From the NCBI RefSeq assembly GCF_030254825.1, contig NC_083360.1, forward strand, positions 96,833,767 through 96,897,766: a stretch of 64,000 nt of DNA, in the 5' to 3' direction. Shown piece by piece: positions 49,092-59,527 of this stretch (within the stretch, counting starts at the first letter, position 1; every line of letters starts with the position of its first letter). The stretch is from Meriones unguiculatus. Taxonomy: Eukaryota; Chordata; Mammalia; Rodentia; Muridae. The notes under the pieces are model-generated. The model was not told where the DNA came from. It saw nothing but the letters and a program-made list of their open reading frames with translations, and did not search any database. Both the position numbers and the translations under genes were made by a program.

Positions 49092-49417
49092 TGTAGTGGT
49101 CAGAATGAGATTGGTCCCCATAGGCTCATATATTTTAACTTGGTCCAAAGTTGGTGGAACTGTCGGGAAGGATTAGGAGGTGTGTCACTGGGGGTGGAGC
49201 CCCCCCATTCCCAGTTAGCTCTTCTTCTCTGCCTCATGGCTGTTGTCTCAAGATGGAAGCTCTCAGCTACTGCTGCAGGGCCATGGCCTCCTTGCTTCTA
49301 TCTACCATGACGGTACTCTACGCCTCCGAAGCCATGAGCCCGCAGATTAAATACTTTCTTTTACAAACTGCCTTGGTCATTCTTGTGTCTTGTCATAGAG
49401 AAGTGACTGAGGTAGCA
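49092..49417 (+). mobile_element. ORR1-type MaLR solo LTR
   Basis: Starts TGTAGTGGTCAGAATG and ends near GTAGCA. It contains GGATTAGGAGGTGTG, CTCAGCTACTGCT, ATTAAATACTTTCTTT and CTTGGTCATTCTTGTG in the order typical of rodent ORR1 LTRs. No internal MaLR sequence follows, so it looks like a solo LTR. Confidence 0.7.
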
Positions 49418-49740
49418 AGGCATAGCCTGAAAGGTGATATTCCACGTCATCGAGTCAGTCAGAGCAGGCCCAGCCTGGGGTCTCAATACTAGTACTGCAA
49501 CACGGAAGGCACCTGGGTCACTCCTGGAGGGCAGCCAGTCAACTCACAGGGGACTCTGTGCTGACTTGTTGAGAGTGAGGGTAGTGACAGCCCTGAGCAT
49601 AACAGAAATACACACCCTGTACCAGCTGGTACTCCATTTCTGTTTTCTTCCACCCTCTTCCAAAGGTCTCCTCAACCTTTTATTCAGCTTTTAGGATCAC
49701 CACCTTTCTAGCAGTTCTCAAGTCACAAGTGACCTCCATT

Positions 49741-49850
49741 TTTTTTTTTTTTTAAATTTACTTGAAACAGGGTTCCCAATTTTACCTAGGCTAGCTAGCC
49801 TTGGACTAGCCAGTCCTGGGATTACTGTAAAGAGCTAGGCCATCCAGTTT
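49741..49850 (-). mobile_element. B1-like SINE fragment (antisense)
   Basis: T tract, then CTTGAAACAGGGTTCCCAATTTTACC ... TCCTGGGATTACTG. Confidence 0.45.
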
Positions 49851-50249
49851 AATGACCTCCGTTTTGCCAAACTCATTAAGAAATCCTCATCTTCTTCAAC
49901 TTTACCGGTTGTCCCTGCCACCACACATCTGACCTCCTTTCACCATCTCCTCTGCACAAACACCAGTCCAAATCATGATTCTCATTTCTATCTATCGCTG
50001 TAACAGCTTAACTGCCCCACCCCACCCCCAGGTAGCATATGCTAACAGTGTAACAGCCAGGTAAAAGCTCCAAATGCACTCACACATCAATTGCATGGTT
50101 AAAAGTTTCCAGTGGCACGCACTGACTCAGCTCAAATATCGCTTCCACAGAGTGTCCCTTCTAAGAGAACCCGGTCAGTTTCTACCACTCCCACCACCTG
50201 ATTTTCTTCATAGAAAGGCAGGGACAAAATATTTATGTAGGCTTGTTTT

Positions 50250-50360
50250 TTGACACAGGCTCTCCCATTGCTCAGGCTGGCGCTGTAAACTCGACCTGGA
50301 ACCCCTGCTACTCCTACCCCGCCTCCTGAACGCTGGACTACAGACATGCCACCCTGTACT
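50250..50360 (-). mobile_element. B1-like SINE fragment (antisense)
   Basis: GACACAGGCTCTCCCATTGC ... CTGAACGCTGGACTACAG; diverged. Confidence 0.4.
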
Positions 50361-50904
50361 AAAACAACCACACACTAGTCTCCGTAAACCCCGGTAACTA
50401 GCAGCCTTACCAACTGTAGAGCGACAGCTCCCGAACACAAGGTCTAAAATTCAAACTTCTCCTGGCTTCAGGACATAGCTTCCTATTTACTTTGTATTTG
50501 GATAAAGACAATACATAGGAATTATATCATATGAATCTAGCTACATTAAAGGCTGAAGTGTGTGTGTGTGTGTGTTCAGCACATTATACAGATATGTTTT
50601 GTGGCTCATCCTAGCTTCAAAGTCATGAACCTCCAGCCTTCCGGAGGACTGGACATAATTCACCCTAATTCCTTTTACTAGTATTTTTTTTAAAATGTTT
50701 GTGGCTTGACTGTTTTTGAGTTTAACCAAAGAAAACAAGTGCTATTTATACCCTTATGAAGACACTTTTGAATTAACAGATTTAAGTCATTTCCTCAAGC
50801 GTGTCCCTCACTTCGGGGTACTTGTATGGTTTTTCTGTTGTTTTGTTTTGTAAGGCAGGATATATTTTAATTATCTAACCGGTTTTTTGTTTGTTTGTTT
50901 GTTT

Positions 50905-51045
50905 TGTTTTTTGGTGTCCTTTCAAGAGCATTCCTTCGGGCACATGCAGAGGACAACTTCTGGAAGTTGGTCCTCTCCTTCCACGGATGGAACTCAGGTT
51001 GTCAGAATTGGTGGCAAACACAGTTATCCCGCTAGCCAAGCTTGT
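50905..51045 (-). mobile_element. B2/B4-like SINE abutting the Rel island
   Basis: GTGTCCTTTCAAGAGCATTCC ... GGATGGAACTCAGGTTGTCAG; an antisense SINE ending about 250 bases upstream of the CpG island. Confidence 0.4.
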
Positions 51046-51504
51046 CGGACGCGCAAGAGGATATTCTCTATTTCCCCACCATCACTTGTTTCGGTCAGTG
51101 ACTGGAGAACGCAGGAGGCAGCGCCAGAGAACCGGGTTATTTTTGTCGTTAGACAGTCCACCTGCCCCAGCCTGCAGTGTGGGGAGAGCGCGCTAGGCTG
51201 GGCCGGACAACCTCACACCTTAAACCGTGCTTTTCCTTACTAGAGCTCTTACCGACAAGCTCCTCGACTTCCCCAAACCCCACCAACTCGCGTTCCCGGC
51301 GAAGCTAGTACCCCGCAGACCCAGGGAACAGGTGCGAATCACAACCGCAGGGAAACGCGGTTCCGGCCGGGCTGCAAGTGCGGGCCCGGCCTCGGCTCGC
51401 GGGTATCCGGTCCATCTCGGGACGCCGCGTTCACCGGCGCAGGCGGGGCGGCGGCGCTCGGAAGGCAGCCCCGGGCGGGGAAGTCAGACTACGGGGGTCT
51501 CCGT

Positions 51505-51512
51505 ATGCAAAT
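51505..51512 (+). promoter_or_regulatory. Octamer motif (forward)
   Basis: Exact ATGCAAAT, the binding site for OCT1/OCT2 (POU2F1/POU2F2), in otherwise GC-rich promoter DNA. It pairs with an inverted octamer 92 bases downstream. OCT2 is lymphoid-enriched, which fits Rel expression. Confidence 0.65.
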
Positions 51513-51603
51513 CGGCGCCCTGCGGCCGAACGCGGGCGCTGGCGCTTCCGCACTTCCCCTCGAGAGCCCCGGGACGGCGGCGCGCGGCGGCGCGGGGGCG
51601 GAG

Positions 51604-51611
51604 ATTTGCAT
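51604..51611 (-). promoter_or_regulatory. Octamer motif (inverted)
   Basis: Exact ATTTGCAT, the reverse complement of the octamer, about 550 bases upstream of the Rel ATG. Two perfect octamers within about 110 bases of GC-rich DNA are unlikely by chance. Confidence 0.65.
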
Positions 51612-51724
51612 GTGCGAAATCGGGAAGACGGGGAACCACCGCGCGAAAACCCCGGGCGGGCCTCCCGCGGCGGAGGAGCGCGCGCGCCGCACCGCCCGGC
51701 CCGCCCCCGGCCGCCTGGCCCGCG

Positions 51725-51732
51725 CGACGTCA
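51725..51732 (+). promoter_or_regulatory. CRE/ATF-like site
   Basis: CGACGTCA is one mismatch from TGACGTCA, the CREB/ATF site, and lies inside the CpG-rich core promoter, where such sites are often functional. Only the core match is seen. Confidence 0.4.
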
Positions 51733-51789
51733 CGGCCACGCCCCCCGGCGCCTCGGCTCCTCGGCGCGCTCCGGAGGGCTCCGGAGGAG

Positions 51790-51801
51790 GGGGATTTCTC
51801 C
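51790..51801 (+). promoter_or_regulatory. Degenerate kB-like site
   Basis: GGGGATTTCTCC resembles a kB site with one imperfect position in the 3' half. It lies about 105 bases upstream of the perfect kB site. c-Rel tolerates degenerate sites better than p65, so binding is possible but unproven. Confidence 0.4.
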
Positions 51802-51845
51802 GGGGCCGGGCGGCGCCTCGGGCGCGGGGGCGTGGCCGCCGCGAG

Positions 51846-51859
51846 GCCCCGCCCCCTCC
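51846..51859 (-). promoter_or_regulatory. GC box (SP/KLF-type)
   Basis: A GCCCCGCCCCCTCC run matches the antisense GC box bound by SP1/SP3/KLF factors. Further partial GC boxes occur near 51737 and 51828. Such boxes commonly position initiation in TATA-less promoters. Confidence 0.5.
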
Positions 51860-51882
51860 CGGGTGGGCGGTGGCGGCGCGAG

Positions 51883-51890
51883 TGACGTCC
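51883..51890 (+). promoter_or_regulatory. CRE/ATF-like site next to the kB site
   Basis: TGACGTCC is one mismatch from the full CRE and lies five bases upstream of the palindromic kB site. The spacing would place an ATF/CREB factor beside NF-kB, as in some composite immune-gene enhancers. Confidence 0.45.
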
Positions 51891-51895
51891 GCGGC

Positions 51896-51906
51896 GGGAA
51901 ATCCCC
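51896..51906. promoter_or_regulatory. Perfect palindromic kB site in Rel promoter
   Basis: GGGAAATCCCC matches the NF-kB consensus GGGRNNYYCC on both strands and lies about 250 bases upstream of the Rel ATG. c-Rel is known to regulate its own promoter through kB elements, so this is the best candidate autoregulatory site. Binding is inferred. Confidence 0.75.
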
Positions 51907-52097
51907 GTTCCGCCGGGCGGCCCGCCCCCCCGGCCCCGCCGCGGCATCCTGGCGGGGCGACGCCGGGACGCCAGTGGTCCGAGCGCGAAGGCTCAGGGGT
52001 GGGAAGGTGTGAGCCGCAGACCGAGCGGGGCCGGGAAGGCAGAGGAGGCCCGGGGGTGGCCGGAGCACTGGGTCCCCGCGGCTGCCGCCCGCCCGGC

Positions 52098-52125
52098 TGA
52101 CTGACTGACGAGCGAGCGAGCGAGC
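52098..52125 (+). repeat. Tetranucleotide tandems in the Rel 5' UTR region
   Basis: Three TGAC units are followed directly by four GAGC units, ending 33 bases before the Rel ATG. It probably lies in the 5' UTR and could vary in length. Confidence 0.7.
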
Positions 52126-52158
52126 GGCCGGCTTGGCGGCGTCCCGCGGAGCCGAGCC

Positions 52159-52168
52159 ATGGCCTCGG
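52159..52168 (+). CDS. Rel: Rel coding exon 1 (start codon, partial gene)
   Basis: First coding exon of c-Rel, an NF-kB/Rel transcription factor that acts in the nucleus as homo- and heterodimers, mainly in lymphoid and myeloid cells. The exon codes for Met-Ala-Ser plus the first base of a glycine codon and stops at a consensus donor (G|GTGAGT, intron from 52169). The ATG has a good context, with CC before it and G at +4. I chose this start because joining it in phase 1 to the exon at 61862 gives M-A-S-G-G-Y-N-P, matching the usual c-Rel amino terminus. The 5' UTR lies directly upstream in the CpG island; its start is not resolved. A tiny first coding exon followed by a long first intron is the expected structure for this gene. 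Confidence 0.9.
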
Positions 52169-55125
52169 GTGAGTGCGCGAGCGAGCTCCTCCGCCCGGGC
52201 CGGGGCTCGCCGGGGGCTTCGGGGTTCGCGGCCTCGGGGTCGGGGCACCGCGGGGTCGGGGAAGGCTTCGCGGTTGGGGACCGGCTGCGCTGAGACGCTT
52301 TTACCTTTTCGAGCGAAAAGAGGAACCTGCCGACCTCCGGCCAGCCGGGGGCTCAGGGCGGCCGAGAGGGAAGGTGACGCCGCGCGGGGACGTTCCGAGC
52401 CGACGGGGTCGCCTGTCCGGACGGCGGTGCGGAGACCCGGCCGCCGCCCCGCCCCGCGCTCCGTGGGCGGCCGGGCAGCGCTCGGACCGTGCTTTAGAGG
52501 GACGGGCCAAGTGTGGCGGCGAAGGCCAGCGTTCACTGGCCGTGGACTCGCCCGCTCCGGGGGACACGTTAGTCAGGAGCAGTCCCGGACGGGGACGGAG
52601 TCTGCCTTGACAGCATCCCCCGGCGGTGGGCGCCTCCCCGGCCCGGGGAGTGACAGGCAGCGTCGGCCCCAGCAGCCCGCGGACCCCGCGCCTCCCGGCG
52701 ACCTTCGGGGAAGGCGGCCGGCGTCCAGCCGAGAAGAGGAAGCGGAGAGTCGTGAACTCCCTGAGAGCGGAGCGGAGCGGTGCCATCCCTCCCGCTGTGG
52801 GCCCTAAAGGAAACCGGGGTGTTTCACATGACACTTGATTTCAGTTTGTCTGTGGTTTTCATGAGAAAACAAGTGTAGTTTAAAATACTTCAGCTTTCTC
52901 TTTACCCATTCAAATGAACCCAGACTTTCAAATAATCTAGTAAATTTGTAAATTTAACTCATGTTCAGATTAAAAGCGCAGAGGCTTCCGGTATACGTCG
53001 GTAATGAGAAAGAGATTTTGTGTGAAGGTTAGAGAGAGTGGCAAGCTTTGTTAAATAAAACAGCTCTGCCATTGTCTTCTTAGTAGGTTTTTATTTGTAT
53101 AGTGCATGAATGTAATACTTGAAAAATTTTCAAGAGAAAAATCATTTATTACATGAAGTACTGTAAGGCAGTTATGATTTTGACGCGATTTGTCTAAGGA
53201 CACATTTTGTGCTGTTGTAAAAATTACTCCCAAAATTAAAGAGGGGAATTTTTAAAAGAAATGGCAAGTTTTTCTTGGATTTAGAACTTGGGTTGGGCTT
53301 CTAGCTCTTGATAGCTTGCTCAGCTTCTTTGAAGCCCTGGGTTCAATTCTCAGTAGTTAAGGAAAAAAACCCCAACAAACAAAAGCAAAAATAAACCTGT
53401 AAGTTGCAGTGTCATTATCTTCTTGGTTTTTGATCTTTTATCAAGGGTTGTGCTAAATGATACCATTTAAAATACATGTCATTTCAATTGTAATTCGCTC
53501 AGTTGAAACTTCTAGGCAGAAATATAGTTTAAAGGAGTATGTGGGTATATTGTCAGTTATAAAGACCATAGAGAGAAAAAAAAACCGAAATACATTAAAA
53601 ACACCTGTTCCATTCTAAATAGTAATTTAAGAGTAACAAAAATTGCTTAATTCATCACTATGTAATTTAGATTTTTTTTTGCAATGTGATATTGAAACCT
53701 TGAACAGTATTCCTATTAATTGCCAAGCATTAAGATCATTTGTTCATTTCTCTCCAGATGTCATATGTAAATAGGTTTGTGTAATTGAATAGGTGGTGCC
53801 TATGTAAAATATAGATCATAATCTCATGAGCAGAATTATATAAATGCTACAAGTAGACGGGGTTTTATATGGTGATTCTAATTATTGTTCAGGTAAATTA
53901 GCAAATTATGACTTTCTAGCTAAATTATGACTTTTTAAGCTGTTTTTATTGCCTTTTAAAAAATACTGAGCTTTGATTCTCCCTTTTGATAAGATTAGTT
54001 ATAGCAGGCAAAGTGGAGAAAAATATTCTCAAAGGTCTGTATATTTAGGTAATCATTATTCATGTGATTCTATTCTATTTATTCTAAGTTAGACCTTTAT
54101 GTCCACATTTAAAACTTCTCTTTATTTCCTTAATAGAACAAAGGGGCCTACAATTAACCTTGGGAGGCACACACTGTGGTTACTAACTATTAATACTGTC
54201 TTGGCTGAAATGTGCGTTAAAAGTTTAAACGTTTGGTTTTAGTAGCATTCTTTTCTTTAGTATGATTCTGCTGTGTCACATAACAGGAAGTACAGGAAGA
54301 AATTATTTTTGTAGACCATACTACTCACCAACCTTTTTGTATGTGAATTTCAAGATAACTGTTTTCCCCTAATAAAAGTGAATGTAACTGTGAGATAGCT
54401 TACACTTTAATAATAGAGCTGGAAGTTAGGAGTGGTTAGCTAAAACAAATTACTTCCCTTTTTTAAAGTAAGACTGCTCACTAATGCAGATATCTCAGAA
54501 ACACATGGAAAAGAGATAAAAGGTATACAATTAGTGATGTATAATAAAAAGAATGATTGGAGACAGTGACATGGCATAGTCATAGTTAGGAACACAGGTG
54601 TGTGTGATCTCTTTCTCAAAAACAATTTAAGGGGCTCAGAGAATTTTGTTTCAGTTTTCTCTTATCTGTGTTTCCTGCGTGATTGTGTTTATGAGAACAT
54701 GATTTGAATATTGCAGAGGAGGAGAAGTTTATCCAAAAATATGTTCATTTCAAATTTTTATTTAACTGGGTCTCTTGTATTTTTAAGTCTGAAATCTTAA
54801 TAGAGATGATTTGGCAGATGATTTATTAGAAATGATTTATTCTGGGAAAGACTTTAAACATTACTTTTTAATTCTAGCAGGTGAGAAACTTCTTAAGACT
54901 TGTTTTGTTGATTTTTTCCCCTGTACTCACAGTAGTGAAATTTTACTGCAAAGCATTTACATCACTTTGATTTGCCTGTGATAAATATGTCAGTTGAATA
55001 CTCATCTGAAAATTCTGTTACTTGGATTTTTCCTTCTAGTTGAAAGTGAGATGGTTATGTTGAAATATATATATATATACATATATATATGTAATATACA
55101 CACATTTGTAATGTTGTCTTTGTTT

Positions 55126-55245
55126 TTTCATAGAGGGTCTCATGTAACCCAGGATGGCTATGAGGCTTCGATGAACTTAAACTCCTGATTCTCCTGCCTC
55201 AGCCTCCAGAATGCTGCATTTCAGGTGTGAGTGACAGGGTCTGGC
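55126..55245 (-). mobile_element. B1-like SINE (antisense)
   Basis: AGAGGGTCTCATGTAACCCAGG ... TGCATTTCAGGTGTGAG, first clear SINE downstream of the Rel island. Confidence 0.5.
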
Positions 55246-56204
55246 TTGATTTAGGCTTTGATAGACCTGTTTGGAGGAAAAAGAATAGCTCTTTATTACT
55301 TTTTCTCCAGAATGAATAGAGATGATATTTGGGAATGAATGCTTCTTAGCTGCTTGCTTCTTTGGGTTTCAGGCAAAGACTTGCCTAAGATTTCTATGAG
55401 AGAGAGGCGCTGTAGTCAGCTGCTCTCAAAGGTGGTTAGTATGACTGTCATTTGTTGCTATATTATAGATAATAAGGTACTGATAGTAGTTCAAAATAAT
55501 ATTTTATATAAAAAAGTAATCAAAGGCTATCTTTAGAATGTTGTTTTTGTTTCAGTTGGATAAGCTTTCCCCCCAGCCCTTGGTCAGTGGGAGAATGTTT
55601 TTTGGGTTGCTCCCCTGAATAATTTACATTGTTGTTTTTACTTTTTCATGTTTTAAGGCAGTTGCTCTTCAGAGTATTTAGACTAATTTCGAAGGCTTCT
55701 TCAGAAATCTGTTTGGGCTTTATTCTTGAAGAGGTACATTTCTCCTCAGATCTGTGTGAGGTTAGGATATGATTTGGAAAAGCTACCTAGGTGGTTTCTG
55801 ATGTAAAACCCCCAAACAAACTTGTTCTAGACACCACTTTGAATCTTAGCATTTGCCTTATATTCTTAAGATATTTGCATTTATTTTAGACTACAGGTTA
55901 TAGCCATATCTGTTGAGGTTTTATGTTTAACTGTCTTTTTCTTGTTACATAAATAGAATACAAATAAAATAATTGATTTTATTATTCAAAACTTGGTTGT
56001 AATTACATCTCTGCAGTTTCATGACACCTATGACTTTTGTTCTTTCAGCAAAAAAATCTTATGGAACAATTTCACTCTATCATTCTTTTCGTATCTCTTC
56101 TGTGTTCATAGACCCAGAAGACATCCATTTGGTAGTCATATTTGTTAGTTTCTTGGACTATGACTTCCTCACCACTGTACTACTAAAAATTGTTAGTGTG
56201 TATG

Positions 56205-56335
56205 ATAGGCATAGTAGTGTATGCCCTTAATCCTAGCATTCAGAGGCAGAGGCAGACAAACCTGAGTTTAAGGCAGATCTGGTCTGTAAAGCAAGTTCCA
56301 GGCCAGGCATACCACACAGTGAGACTCTGAAAAAA
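56205..56335 (+). mobile_element. B1 SINE (sense, diverged)
   Basis: GATAGGCATAGTAGTGTATGCCCTTAATCC ... CACACAGTGAGACTCTG. Confidence 0.6.
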
Positions 56336-57411
56336 AATAAACAAAACATAAAATAAAGCAGTAATAATAATCTTTTTTCCTCAAAGTTTCATATTATTTT
56401 GAAGTTTGTTTTATCATTTTTAAATTGAGATAATATCAGTTTTCCTTATGAAGATTAAAGTTGAGAGAATCAGTGAGAAATTACCATGTTGTTTTAATGG
56501 TGTTATAGTTAATATATATAGTTAACATATTCTCATTGTCCACTTAATTGTGGCTTCTGATTTTAGCAATAATATTTTAGTAGTTATGCCTATTTTACGA
56601 ATGATTCTGACAATTGATCTGTTTCTAATATTTAAGTCTAATTTCTTTTTAATCTTAAAATCTCTTACTTGAGATGTTAAATAGGCTCAATGTTTTCAAA
56701 GAGCATCTTTTTTACCTAACTGTACATGAAGTCATAAGTATGCTGCAAGAACTTTAGCTATAATTCAAAGTTTATTCTAGTCAGCATTAGTATTTTATGA
56801 AGCAATTCAAAATATAGGAGCCACTCCTCACTTTATACTTGTCCTGGTTAAAGAAAAATGCCATAATTAAATTGTTTAGAAAGAATTTTGAAAACATTTC
56901 TGTGCTTTTAAAAACCATAGTGACTTTCAGTAATCTTATTTAAGAGTATTTATTTTCCCCAAGGTTCCTTGATTGATAATGTTTCCTTCTTCCTCTTTAT
57001 AGAGGACTACAGTTTGCATTTTTCATCTTCAAGAAGAATGGCTTTGCAAAGAGTGCCAAGGAAGAACATGACTGGCTCATTGTACTGACACATACTACAA
57101 ATGATTTCATAGCTAGGAGGGTCTTAAAAGTCTTAGGTTTAGTTAAGTCAGATTATGAACAGATAAGAGGAAGCATGAAGGTGTAGTTGTTCTATTACCT
57201 ACAAAGCACTATATTTTCCTTTATAGAGGAATCTAATAAGGAGCAACTGATTAATCATTAATATAGTCCTTTCATTTTTTAGTAACTGACACAAAAGAGC
57301 TTTGGAATTTTAATCTCCCCACAGATGTTAATTTAAGGCCTTCATGAGTAATACAATTTCTGTCATTCAGTAGTTGGAAGAAATAAAACTTGTAGCTTTA
57401 TTTCAATAACA

Positions 57412-57770
57412 AAGATGGGTCTGATGGCAGAAATCTGTAATCCTGGTACGGGGAAGGTAGAGTCTGGAAGATCAGAAGTTCAAGGAAAGCCTCAAGCTAC
57501 ACATTGAGTTGGAGGCCACCCTAGGTTACTTGAGATCCTGTCTCAAAAAAAGAGAGATGTACTCAATTGGTAGAGCAGAGCTGCGAAGCCTTGAGAAGCC
57601 TGGATTTGATCCCCAGAACTGTACAGAGTCTTGTGATAGAGGAGCCTGTAATTTCAACAGTAGGGAGGTGGGGCCAGAAGATTAGAATTCAAGGCGAGCC
57701 TAGGCTACAAAATAAGCTAGAGGCTAGCCTTAGATAGATTTTGTCCCCAAAAATGAAGAATACAATAATT
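57412..57770 (+). mobile_element. Two sense B4/ID-B1 SINEs
   Basis: 57412-57555 (GGTCTGATGGCAGAAATCTGTAATCC) and 57560-57760 (TCAATTGGTAGAGCAGAGC ... AAGGCGAGCCTAGGCTACAAAATAAG). Confidence 0.5.
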
Positions 57771-57988
57771 AACAAAAATAAAGAACACAAAAATTAACAG
57801 TAGTTAATTTTCCCTAAACTAATGTTCTTTGGAATAATTTCTGTAAATGTCATGATTGTTTGTTTATAGGAAGAGATGGTTGTTTCCAACTGGAAAACTG
57901 TAGACTATAAATTCTGAAACTTGGTTTTGAGTGAGGCGTGTTATCAATGAAGAGTTTCTTTTTGTTGTTATATTTTTGTTTTTTGATT

Positions 57989-58132
57989 TTTCAAGATAGT
58001 GTTTCTCTGTGTAGTCCTGGCTGGCCTGGAACTCAGTCTGTAGCTCAGGCTGGCTTTGAACTCAAGAGATCAACCTGCCTCTGCCTCCCCAGTTCTGGGA
58101 TTAAAAGCAAGTGTTACCACTGCCTGGCTCAA
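57989..58132 (-). mobile_element. B1 SINE (antisense)
   Basis: TCAAGATAGTGTTTCTCTGTG ... TTCTGGGATTAAAAGC and CCACTGCCTGGC. Confidence 0.85.
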
Positions 58133-58334
58133 TGAAGAATTTCTACAAGAGGAAAAATAAGTACAAATTCATGATATTACATGACAATATTTAGGTAATT
58201 CTTACTACTTTAAGAATTTTTAAAATAATCTTATTAACAGTTTCATATATTTCATAATTTCATAAATACACTTACTGGTTTAAAGAACTATGTAATTTGC
58301 TTTGACTGACCCTACCGTGTTTGTTTGTTCTATT

Positions 58335-58478
58335 TTTTAATGATTTTTTTTATATGCATTGATGTTTTCCTACATGTATGCCTGTGTGAGGGTATCCTAT
58401 TCCCTGGAACTGGAGTTACAGAGAGTTGTGAGCTGCCATGTGGGTGCTGGGAATTGAACCTGGTCCTCTGGAAGTGCC
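58335..58478 (-). mobile_element. B2-like SINE (antisense)
   Basis: TGAGCTGCCATGTGGGTGCTGGGAATTGAACCTGGTCC is the reversed B2 core. Confidence 0.65.
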
Positions 58479-59011
58479 ATTAATGATGTCATTCTATATC
58501 AATTTCCCATCAGAACACTCTTAAGTAGTGGGCTGGGATTTGTTTGACCTTTTAGTTCAACCACATAAATTCTTTAAGATGCCACTGAAAAAACGATCAT
58601 GTTGAATTTAACACAATTGAGAAGAAATGTACATTCTCTTAAACAGTCCTACAAGAACACATAGACTATGAAATTCTTAAAATTCTTAAAATATCATTGT
58701 ATATGTTTTACATATACAATGATACATAAATTGTGAAATACTCATTTCCTTTATATTTTCAGTAATTATTATAAACTTGGTTGGATTAAAATTGTTTCCT
58801 CTCTTTTCGTGTTTGTTTGTTTGTTTGTTTGAGTTCTTTTGTTTTGTTTTTGGTGATACTAAGATTAAACCAGGTCCTTGGGCCTGTTTTCTGTCCCTTG
58901 AAGAAGCAAATGAGTGATAGATTCAAATGCAAGAGGTCTGAATCAAAATGAATAAAATTAAAGGTAGCAGCAATAAGTTATTGAGTAACTTAAAATAGGA
59001 ACCACATGGCC

Positions 59012-59023
59012 GTGTGTGTGTGT

Positions 59024-59067
<44 letters not shown>
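59012..59067 (+). repeat. (TG)n microsatellite
   Basis: TG dinucleotide run in Rel intron 1, interrupted once by TATG. Confidence 0.9.
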
Positions 59068-59069
<2 letters not shown>

Positions 59070-59089
59070 CACTGGGAACCTAGTTCTTA

Positions 59090-59265
59090 CCCATTAGGCT
59101 AGGCTGGCTAGCTAGAGAACTCAAGGTTTCCCCTGTCTCCTCTCCAGCACTGGCCTTTCAGGTGTGTGCTGCGGTGCCTGGCTGTGGGTGTCGACACTGG
59201 GAACTGAACTCAGGATCTTGTGCTTGAATGACAAGCACTTTTCTGACTGAGCTGTCTCCCTAGCC
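59090..59265 (-). mobile_element. B3-like SINE (antisense)
   Basis: CACTGGGAACTGAACTCAGG ... CTGAGCTGTCTCCCTAGCC. Confidence 0.5.
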
Positions 59266-59374
59266 CCTAGCCACCACTGATTAATTTGTCATTTGTCTTT
59301 GATGTTTAGGAACCAAAATACTGTCTGGTTTTTTGTTTGTTTGTTTGTTATTTTTTGGTAGTGGTGTTGCTGTT

Positions 59375-59527
59375 GTTTGAGACAAGGTTTCTCTGTATAG
59401 CCCTGGCTGTCCTGAACTCATTTTGTAGACCACACTGGCTTCACACTCACAGAAATCTACCTGCCTCTGCCTCCCGAGTGCTGGGATTACAGGTGTGTGC
59501 CAGTGCACCCAGCTTTTTTTTTTTTTA
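59375..59527 (-). mobile_element. B1 SINE (antisense)
   Basis: TTTGAGACAAGGTTTCTCTG ... CCCGAGTGCTGGGATTACAGG. Confidence 0.85.

Larger units (their letters stand above)
51270..52820 (+). promoter_or_regulatory. Rel: CpG-island promoter and 5' end of Rel
   Basis: About 1.5 kb of very GC- and CpG-rich DNA surrounds the Rel start codon and contrasts sharply with the AT-rich DNA on both sides. No TATA box is apparent. It holds two octamers, a palindromic kB site, a second degenerate kB-like site, two CRE-like sites and several GC boxes, all within about 650 bases upstream of the ATG. Rel-family promoters are known to be TATA-less, GC-rich and NF-kB responsive. The transcription start cannot be read from sequence; it probably lies between the kB site near 51.9 kb and the ATG at 52159. 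The island continues about 650 bases into intron 1, which could hold further initiation or pausing sites. Confidence 0.9.

Noticed and set aside
1..51000. Upstream neighbour gene exons (for example Papolg, expected upstream of Rel in mammals)
   Set aside because: No exon with splice sites and recognisable poly(A)-polymerase sequence was found; the gene probably lies beyond the window.
51227..52834. Long overlapping open frames on both strands (up to 268 codons) in the CpG island
   Set aside because: GC-rich DNA lacks stop codons in most frames. The frames overlap each other on both strands, are rich in Arg/Pro/Gly/Ala, and cover the Rel promoter, first exon and intron.
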